DNA of 37,484 nt from an uncultured Clostridium sp. (GTDB taxonomy: Bacteria > Bacillota_I > Bacilli_A > RF39 > UBA660): the NCBI GenBank assembly GCA_902493795.1, contig CABUQZ010000018.1, forward strand, positions 1-37,484. Reading direction: 5' to 3'. The stretch's first letter is position 1, and each line of letters opens with the position of its first letter. The notes beneath the pieces are model-generated. The model was not told the DNA's origin. It saw only the letters and a program-made list of their open reading frames with translations, and did not search any database. A program made the translations under genes and the position numbers. Of this stretch, positions 32,062-37,484 are shown one piece after another.

Positions 32062-32787
32062 ATGTTTAGAAGGAAAGCAATATTAGTAATTCATGGATTT
32101 GCAGGAGGAACCTATGATGAAGAACCACTTGCAAACTATTTAGAACTTGAAAGAAGTTTTGATGTTTATTCATTTACTCTTCCAGGACATGACGTAAGAG
32201 ATAAGAAAAAAGCGACAAATGAAGAATGGATTAATGAATCAGAAAGACAGTTAAAATATTTAATCGACAATGGATATAAAAAAATATATGTAATAGGTCA
32301 TAGTATGGGTGGAGTAATAGCAACCTATCTAGCTAAAAAATATAAAGAGGTAAAAAGATTAGTGTTAGTAGCACCAGCATTTACCTGTATCGCATCAAAA
32401 GAAAAAGGTGGCTTAATGGCAGCTGTATTTAAACTACCTGAACTAATAAAAGCCTACAGTTTTAATGAAATAGCAACAAGAGTAAACAAAATGCCATTAT
32501 CATCAGAAAAAGAATTCATTAGTTTAATTGAAGAACATAAAGATGATATAAAAGAAATTGATATTCCAATAATGCTTATTCATGGAACAAAAGATCAATT
32601 AGTACCTAAAGAATCATCAGAAGAAATATTTGAAAATTATAAAAGTAATAAGAAAAAACTACTAATTATTAATGATTATTTCCATGATGTATTTAAAGGT
32701 GAAAAAGTAGATTTAATATGTAAAGAAATAAAGAATTTCTTAAAACAGAGAAAATATAGAATAAAAGAAGAGAAAAAAGAAATATAA
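32062..32787 (+). CDS. Alpha/beta hydrolase, carboxylesterase/monoacylglycerol-lipase type
   Basis: This 241-residue cytoplasmic serine hydrolase has the triad S81 (GHSMGG), D178 (IHGTKDQLVP) and H208 (NDYFHDVF), and an oxyanion HGFAGG at 11-16. It resembles Est30-type carboxylesterases/monoacylglycerol lipases. It lies 2 bp after psd and so is co-expressed with phospholipid synthesis; a lipid-related substrate is possible but not shown. Confidence 0.85.
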   Translation: MFRRKAILVIHGFAGGTYDEEPLANYLELERSFDVYSFTLPGHDVRDKKKATNEEWINESERQLKYLIDNGYKKIYVIGHSMGGVIATYLAKKYKEVKRLVLVAPAFTCIASKEKGGLMAAVFKLPELIKAYSFNEIATRVNKMPLSSEKEFISLIEEHKDDIKEIDIPIMLIHGTKDQLVPKESSEEIFENYKSNKKKLLIINDYFHDVFKGEKVDLICKEIKNFLKQRKYRIKEEKKEI

Positions 32788-32842
32788 TTATTTACAAAAA
32801 TAAAATAAATAGTAAAATAAAATTATAAGAGAAAGGAACCGT

Positions 32843-33388
32843 ATGGAAGAAGATTTTATTGAAATAGCAGAAGAAAAAATGCTTAAAACATTAGATAATT
32901 TAGAACAAAGATTTGGATCAGTAAGGGCAGGAAGAGCAAACCCTGCATCCCTTGATAAAGTAATGGTATCTTATTATGGAGTAGATACACCATTAAAACA
33001 ATTGGCAACTGTTTCAGTTCCAGAAGCAAGACAATTGCTTATTAAACCATTTGATAGATCATGCTTACATTCAATTGAAAAAGCAATATTTGAAGCAGAT
33101 TTAGGATATACTCCAAATAATGATGGAGAAACAATAAGAATAGTAATTCCACCATTAACTGAAGATAGACGTAAAGAATTAACTAAACAAGTTAAAGCTC
33201 TTGCTGAAGAAGCTAAAGTATCAATTAGAAATATAAGAAGAGATACTATGGAAGATATCGAAAAAGCAGGTCTTCCTGAAGATATCGAAAAATCCAAAGA
33301 TAAAGAAGTTCAAGAATTAGTTAATGATTATAATAAAAAAATAGATGAAAAAACAAAAGAAAAAGAAGAAGAACTAATGAGCGTTTAG
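32843..33388 (+). CDS. frr: Ribosome recycling factor
   Basis: This 181-residue protein, acting with EF-G, splits post-termination ribosomes. Signatures are VRAGRANPASLDKVMV, YYGVDTPLKQLATVSVPEARQL and ITVRI-like EDRRKELTKQVKALAEEAKVSIRNIRRD. RBS AAAGGAAC precedes the ATG. Its normal neighbour pyrH is absent here; frr is instead at the end of a phospholipid unit. The last codons form part of the terminator. Confidence 0.96.
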   Translation: MEEDFIEIAEEKMLKTLDNLEQRFGSVRAGRANPASLDKVMVSYYGVDTPLKQLATVSVPEARQLLIKPFDRSCLHSIEKAIFEADLGYTPNNDGETIRIVIPPLTEDRRKELTKQVKALAEEAKVSIRNIRRDTMEDIEKAGLPEDIEKSKDKEVQELVNDYNKKIDEKTKEKEEELMSV

Positions 33389-33398
33389 TTCTTCTTTT
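33367..33398 (+). terminator. Terminator overlapping the end of frr
   Basis: AGAAGAACTAA / TTAGTTCTTCT, a perfect 11-bp stem with a 7-nt loop. The arms include the last frr codons and the stop. Confidence 0.85.
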
Positions 33399-33399
33399 A

Positions 33400-33428
33400 T
33401 TGTAATTTTTAATAATTTGTGTTATAAT
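33400..33428 (+). promoter_or_regulatory. Promoter of the HEFGH gene
   Basis: TTGTAA (33400-33405), 17 bp, TATAAT (33423-33428) with the extended TGT before it. Confidence 0.65.
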
Positions 33429-33453
33429 AGCTAGTCAAAAAAGAGGGATTAAT

Positions 33454-34260
33454 ATGGCAAGTATAAACTATAGAAATGAAATAGAAGGTTTTAATGAAGA
33501 TTTAAGATTAAATAATTATTCTTTAATGCCCATAAAAGATGACGAATTTGAAATATGTAAAAAGCTAAGTGAAGCAAAAGCTCAAGCATATTTTGGTAAG
33601 AAAGTAAAAGAAGAAGAACTTAAACCACATTTCATTAAAACTATATCCATATTAGGTGAAAAAACACTTGAATATTATCTAAAAAAAGGTGAAAGTGTAG
33701 GAATAAAAAGATATAGCGATATAAATAATGGAGAGTCAATTATTGAAGGTAATAATATGTCACAAAGAATTTTACTAACTTCAAGGCCATTAAGAGAAGT
33801 GGACTTAGTAGCATATTGTCATGAGTTTGGGCATCTACCAACACTTTTAAAGCCACATAAAAATGAATATTATGAATATAGTGAAGTATTTCCAATGTTT
33901 CTTGAATATTTAGCAGATTATCAAATAGAACCAGAAAGCATAAAAGAAATAATGACGAAAATAAGATTGGAACCAACAAAAGAAATGGCAACTAACTTTC
34001 TAAGAAATCAAAAAGGAATTAAAAACAATAACTCATATAAAGATAAATATTTAAGATTAGATCAAAGAGAAAATATGAAATATATAAGATCTTTGGAATT
34101 TGTTCTACAACTTCTTAAAATATATAAAAGTGATAGAAAACCTGTAATAGAAGAACTAGAAAAATATGTACTAAGTGAAAAATCAATGAAAGAAATAGGA
34201 AAAACTTTTGGAATAAAAACAGAAGGATGTCAAAATGTACTAAGATTAAAATCTAAATAA
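33454..34260 (+). CDS. Predicted gluzincin-type metallopeptidase, unknown family
   Basis: This 268-residue soluble protein has a zinc motif H123-E-F-G-H127 (YCHEFGHLPTLL) and a downstream glutamate at E151 (FPMFLEYLADY), 28 residues after the first His. This matches the HExxH...E layout of M3-type oligopeptidases, but the protein is far smaller than an M3 enzyme (about 600). The last residues 248-268 are rich in Lys. It is transcribed alone between two terminators. I cannot name the family; a role in peptide or small-protein cleavage is inferred from the motif. Confidence 0.65.
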   Translation: MASINYRNEIEGFNEDLRLNNYSLMPIKDDEFEICKKLSEAKAQAYFGKKVKEEELKPHFIKTISILGEKTLEYYLKKGESVGIKRYSDINNGESIIEGNNMSQRILLTSRPLREVDLVAYCHEFGHLPTLLKPHKNEYYEYSEVFPMFLEYLADYQIEPESIKEIMTKIRLEPTKEMATNFLRNQKGIKNNNSYKDKYLRLDQRENMKYIRSLEFVLQLLKIYKSDRKPVIEELEKYVLSEKSMKEIGKTFGIKTEGCQNVLRLKSK

Positions 34261-34279
34261 AGATTATTAATCTTTTTTT
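34259..34279 (+). terminator. Terminator after the HEFGH gene
   Basis: AAAGATT / AATCTTT with loop ATT, then four more T. Confidence 0.75.
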
Positions 34280-34288
34280 ATTTGTTCA

Positions 34289-34297
34289 TGTTATAAT
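34289..34297 (+). promoter_or_regulatory. Extended -10 promoter of the trmD unit
   Basis: TGTTATAAT, same as the nonamer at 3443 and 33420; no clear -35. The start codon is 28 bp downstream. Confidence 0.5.
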
Positions 34298-34324
34298 ATC
34301 TATATAACTAATGGATGTGATTAC

Positions 34325-34960
34325 ATGATATTAAAATTAAATGGTAAAGAATACGAAGTGATTATAGAACGTAAAAGAAGTAACAAAAATACATACTTAC
34401 GAGTAAAAGAAGATTTAAAAATATATATAACTACTAACATCTTTACTCCAGAGAAAGAAATAGAAAAAATAATAACTAATAATGAAACTTCAATTATAAG
34501 AATGATTAATAAAATGGAAACAAAATCAAAAAATAATGAGTATTTTTTCTATTTAGGTAAAAAATATGATATTATTTATACTTCAACAGAAGGACTTGTC
34601 TTAGGAAGTGAAAAAGTCTTCATAAATAGAAATGTCGATATCGATAAATGGTATAAAAAAAAGGCACAAAAGTTATTTAAAGAACATTTAGATGAATGTT
34701 ACAAGGTATTTTCTAAAAATATTCCATATCCAACTCTTACCATAAGAAAAATGACAACTCGTTGGGGAGTATGTAACACTAAAGATAAAAGAGTAACTTT
34801 AAATCTAGAACTAATGAAAAAACCACTTTACTGTTTAGATTATGTAATAATGCATGAACTATCTCATTTGATACATGCAAACCATTCAAAGGACTTTTGG
34901 AATTTAGTAGAAGAAAATTGTAGCTATTTTAAAGAGGCTAAGAAAACACTAAAAGAATAG
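34325..34960 (+). CDS. YgjP-like (DUF45) metallopeptidase-fold protein
   Basis: This 211-residue protein has the YgjP/WLM signature: TRWGVCNTKDKRVTLNLEL, CLDYVIMHELSHLIHANHSK (H-E-x-x-H and a further His) and FW. Members are related to zinc peptidases; E. coli YgjP is reported as a UTP pyrophosphatase, so the reaction is uncertain. It heads the co-oriented unit with the SpoU methyltransferase, rimM and trmD. Confidence 0.85.
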   Translation: MILKLNGKEYEVIIERKRSNKNTYLRVKEDLKIYITTNIFTPEKEIEKIITNNETSIIRMINKMETKSKNNEYFFYLGKKYDIIYTSTEGLVLGSEKVFINRNVDIDKWYKKKAQKLFKEHLDECYKVFSKNIPYPTLTIRKMTTRWGVCNTKDKRVTLNLELMKKPLYCLDYVIMHELSHLIHANHSKDFWNLVEENCSYFKEAKKTLKE

Positions 34961-34968
34961 AGGGTAAT

Positions 34969-35700
34969 ATGTTAATATCGAGTATACAAAATGAGAAAAT
35001 AAAAAAAATTCTAAAACTTAAAGAAACTAAGTATCGTAAACTTGAAAACAAATTTTTAATTGAAGGAGAACACCTAGTAGAAGAAGCTTACAAAAGTAAT
35101 CTAGTTGATACTTTAATAATTGAAGAAAACTATTCATTTAATATGGACGTAAACACAATATATGTCACAAGTGATATAATGAAAAAACTAAGTGATATGC
35201 CTTCTCCTAGTAAAGTAATGGCAATATGTAATAAGAAAAATGATACTTTAAAAGGAACTAAGATACTTATGTTAGATGGACTACAAGATCCAGGTAACTT
35301 AGGTACCATAATAAGAAGCGCTATTGCCTTTAATATCGATACAATAATATTAAGTAAAGATACAGTTGATTTGTATAACCCTAAAGTAATAAGAGCAACA
35401 CAAGGAATGATATTTCATATTAATATAATAGTAAGAGATTTGAAAGAAGAAATACAAAACTTAAAAAGTAAAGGTATTAAAGTTTTTGGAACAAGAGTAG
35501 ATAATGGTAAAGACACAAGATTTCTAAACGATGTTTCCAAAGATAGTTACTGTCTTATAATGGGTAATGAAGGAAACGGAGTAAAAAAAGAATTATTAGA
35601 TAAATGTGACCTTTATCTTTATATCAAAATGAACGATAAAGTAGAAAGCTTAAATGTTGGTGTAGCAACAAGTATTATTCTATATGAATTAAATAGATAG
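34969..35700 (+). CDS. SpoU/TrmH-family RNA 2'-O-methyltransferase
   Basis: This 243-residue SPOUT methyltransferase transfers a methyl from SAM to ribose in rRNA or tRNA. The three SpoU motifs are present: DGLQDPGNLGTIIRSAIAF, CLIMGNEGNGV and KMNDKVESLNVGVATSIILYEL. An N-terminal L30-like substrate-binding region (1-90) gives the RlmB/TsnR form, so 23S rRNA is the likelier target, but it cannot be fixed from sequence. It follows the YgjP-like gene by 8 bp. Confidence 0.9.
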   Translation: MLISSIQNEKIKKILKLKETKYRKLENKFLIEGEHLVEEAYKSNLVDTLIIEENYSFNMDVNTIYVTSDIMKKLSDMPSPSKVMAICNKKNDTLKGTKILMLDGLQDPGNLGTIIRSAIAFNIDTIILSKDTVDLYNPKVIRATQGMIFHINIIVRDLKEEIQNLKSKGIKVFGTRVDNGKDTRFLNDVSKDSYCLIMGNEGNGVKKELLDKCDLYLYIKMNDKVESLNVGVATSIILYELNR

Positions 35701-35708
35701 GAGACTGT

Positions 35709-36209
35709 ATGGAAGAAGAATATGTTTTAATTGGTAAAATAGTTAATACTCATGGAATTAAAGGAGAACTAAGGCTTCTTAGCAACTTTAAGTATAAAGA
35801 TAGAGTTTTCCTAGAAAATAGAAGAATCTATATTGGAGAAGAAAAGGTTGAAGCCATAATAAACAGTTATCGTCATCATAAAATATTTGAAATGATTACA
35901 TTAAAAGGATACAACAATATAAATGAAGTATTAAAATATTTAAATAAAGAGGTTTTTGTTAAAAGAAACGATTTATCGCTAAACACTAATGACTACTTAG
36001 ATGAAGATTTAGTTAATTTAAGCGTAATATTTAATAATCAAGAAGTAGGTCATGTAGTAGCAGTACGCCAAATTAACCCAAAAAACAAAATCATAGAAGC
36101 TCTTATCAATGATAAAATAACTCTTATTCCATATCATAATGATTTTATAAAAAATGTTGATTTAGAAAATAAAAAAATAGAATTAAATTTAATAGGAGGA
36201 ATGATTTAA
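35709..36209 (+). CDS. rimM: Ribosome maturation factor RimM
   Basis: This 166-residue protein helps assemble the 30S head through S19. The N-domain starts EYVLIGKIVNTHGIKGELRL, and the C-terminal PRC-barrel includes LIPYHNDFIKNVDLENKKIE. It starts 8 bp after the methyltransferase gene, and its last base is the first of trmD. The rimM-trmD pair is a standard Gram-positive arrangement. Confidence 0.95.
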   Translation: MEEEYVLIGKIVNTHGIKGELRLLSNFKYKDRVFLENRRIYIGEEKVEAIINSYRHHKIFEMITLKGYNNINEVLKYLNKEVFVKRNDLSLNTNDYLDEDLVNLSVIFNNQEVGHVVAVRQINPKNKIIEALINDKITLIPYHNDFIKNVDLENKKIELNLIGGMI

Positions 36210-36880
36210 TGAAAATAGATATATTAACTCTTTTTCCTTCTATGTTTGATGGATTTTTAAATAATTCGATAATAAAAAGAGCAATTGAGAAAAAGTTAGT
36301 AGAAATAAATATTGTGAATTTTCGAGATTACTCACTTGACCCTCATCATAAAGTAGATGACACTCCATATGGTGGTGGAAGTGGTATGGTTTTAATGGTT
36401 CAACCAATATATGATGCAGTAATGGCACTTAAAACTGATGATACCAAAGTAATCCTTATGACTCCGGATGGAGAGCCATATAAGCAAAAAAGAGCCTATG
36501 AACTAAAAAAATATAAACATTTGATAATTATTTGTGGTCATTATGAGGGATTTGATGATAGAATAAGAAGTGTAGTGGATTATGAAATAAGTATTGGTGA
36601 TTATGTTTTAACTGGAGGAGAACTTCCAGCAATGATTATAACTGATACAATAGTAAGATTAGTGGATGGAGTAATTGAAGAAGAATCTCACATTAATGAC
36701 TCGTTTAATCCAAATACTAATTTACTAGATTATCCAACATACACTAAACCAAGAGAATTTAAAGGAATGAAAGTACCAGAAGTTCTATTAAATGGTAATC
36801 ACAAAGAAATTGATGAATATAGATTAAATGAAAGTATTAAAAAAACAAGACTAAGACGTAATGATTTGTTAGAGAAGTAG
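36209..36880 (+). CDS. trmD: tRNA (guanine37-N1)-methyltransferase
   Basis: TrmD methylates G37 next to the anticodon of some tRNAs, preventing frameshifts. This 223-residue SPOUT protein carries DDTPYGGGSGMVLM, CGHYEGFDDRI, SIGDYVLTGGELP and the C-terminal YTKPREFKGMKVPEVLLNGNH. It overlaps rimM by 1 nt, with RBS ATAGGAGG in the end of rimM. In Bacillus rplS follows trmD; here a different gene does. Confidence 0.97.
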   Translation: MKIDILTLFPSMFDGFLNNSIIKRAIEKKLVEINIVNFRDYSLDPHHKVDDTPYGGGSGMVLMVQPIYDAVMALKTDDTKVILMTPDGEPYKQKRAYELKKYKHLIIICGHYEGFDDRIRSVVDYEISIGDYVLTGGELPAMIITDTIVRLVDGVIEEESHINDSFNPNTNLLDYPTYTKPREFKGMKVPEVLLNGNHKEIDEYRLNESIKKTRLRRNDLLEK

Positions 36881-36889
36881 GTGTTTATT

Positions 36890-37357
36890 ATGGCAGTTAC
36901 AAGTCGTTTCTTAATTGTAAAACAAAAAGATTCTAAAGAAATAAAATATTTCGATTATGATAAATTAAATGGATATAACCTAGTTTCTAAAAAAGATGTC
37001 CATTTTGCTGATGCAATAGATGTAAGTAGAATAATAATAATAAATCCTTCTTTTATCGATAAAGTATCAACAAGAAAGATAAATGCTAAGTTTGATAGAC
37101 TAATAAATATGATGCAGATTGTCTGTGAAACTGGTGATGATGATGAAACAGGAGAAGGTTATAGAATTGCCCTAGATGAAGCTAACAAATTAAAAATGGA
37201 ATTATGGAATAAATATAAAAAATTTATTTCTGAAAAAAAGCTAGAATTAATGATTAAAAAAATAGAAATATTAGAAGATGAACTTAACTTAAGATTAGAC
37301 TTATTATTAAATGCTCAAGTTAAAGATGAAGAAATATCTAAAGGTCACTCAAGATAA
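36890..37357 (+). CDS. Conserved unknown protein after trmD
   Basis: This 155-residue protein has no recognised domain. The N-terminal half (1-65) looks beta-rich with a repeated RFLIVK/IIIIN pattern; the C-terminal half is a long charged helix (about 95-150: LKMELWNKYKKFISEKKLEL and on), suggesting a coiled coil. It replaces rplS at the usual position after trmD. ATG 36890 has RBS TAGGTG; an in-frame GTG 9 nt earlier overlaps it. Ends AKDEEISKGHSR-like (QVKDEEISKGHSR). Confidence 0.6.
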   Translation: MAVTSRFLIVKQKDSKEIKYFDYDKLNGYNLVSKKDVHFADAIDVSRIIIINPSFIDKVSTRKINAKFDRLINMMQIVCETGDDDETGEGYRIALDEANKLKMELWNKYKKFISEKKLELMIKKIEILEDELNLRLDLLLNAQVKDEEISKGHSR

Positions 37358-37434
37358 TAAATTATCCTGAATTTCAAGTAGAAACTGGAATTTTTAGGAA
37401 AAAAGTGTAAATCAGTGCTAAAATTAAACTGTCA

Positions 37435-37459
37435 ATTGAGCTAGTTTGTCTAGCTCAAT
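37435..37459. other. Perfect 10-bp hairpin near the right edge
   Basis: ATTGAGCTAG / CTAGCTCAAT with loop TTTGT and no T tract. It may be part of a leader RNA or a mobile-element end whose gene is outside the window. Confidence 0.6.
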
Positions 37460-37484
37460 ATAGAATAGTTCTAAGGAAGATTTG

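Overview
The window is very AT-rich (roughly 30% G+C by eye), densely packed and reads as a bacterial chromosome of the low-GC Firmicutes type (Bacilli / Erysipelotrichales / RF39-like gut lineages, an inference). It has Gram-positive gene orders (rel-dtd, gpr-spoIIP, infC-rpmI-rplT, rpsB-tsf, comEA-comEC, rimM-trmD), strong AGGAGG ribosome-binding sites, TTGACA/TATAAT promoters and many intrinsic terminators. UGA is used as a real stop (rel, spoIIP), so the code is the standard bacterial one and not the mycoplasma code. Cell-wall synthesis (murC, an FtsW/RodA-type SEDS protein), spore genes (gpr, spoIIP) and competence genes point to a walled, probably spore-forming ancestor or organism.

Layout. 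1-148: end of an IS3-like insertion sequence with a tandemly duplicated terminus. 168-2007 (minus): a three-gene unit (CPBP protease, a phosphoesterase-like membrane protein with an altered motif, a small Asn/Tyr/Pro-rich protein). 2129-7438 (plus): murC, comN-like, rel, dtd and an AI-2E-family exporter. 7518-8766 (minus): transglutaminase-like protein and rpsT. 8869-11627 (plus): gpr, spoIIP and three small membrane proteins. 11696-14433 (plus): a four-gene cassette of type VII secretion (ESX/WXG100) style proteins ending in a predicted C39-like cysteine peptidase. 14474-17985: the translation block infC-rpmI-rplT and rpsB-tsf, preceded by an attenuator leader. 18154-21924: SEDS protein, comEA, comEC. 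21925-23250: an accessory patch with a gene relic and an ADP-ribosyltransferase-like orphan. 23252-25058 (minus): an SDR reductase and a SAM-fold protein. 25270-25613 (minus): a nonsense-broken small gene and tRNA-Arg(CCU). 25698-30487: VanZ-RDD fusion, a second ComEC-like hydrolase with a DUF3006 partner, and a P-type ATPase. 30588-33388: phosphatidylethanolamine synthesis (pssA, psd), an esterase and frr. 33454-37357: a HEFGH peptidase-like protein, a YgjP-like protein, a SpoU methyltransferase, rimM, trmD and a conserved unknown.

The most unusual content is the T7SS-like cassette with no secretion ATPase in view, whose first protein carries an internal duplication around an EF-hand-like loop. 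Next are the predicted AUA start of infC behind a transcription attenuator, and the charged C-terminal extensions on L20 and S2, the latter ending in a SAP/Rho-N-like motif. Hairpins that bury ribosome-binding sites appear at the IS transposase and at comEA.
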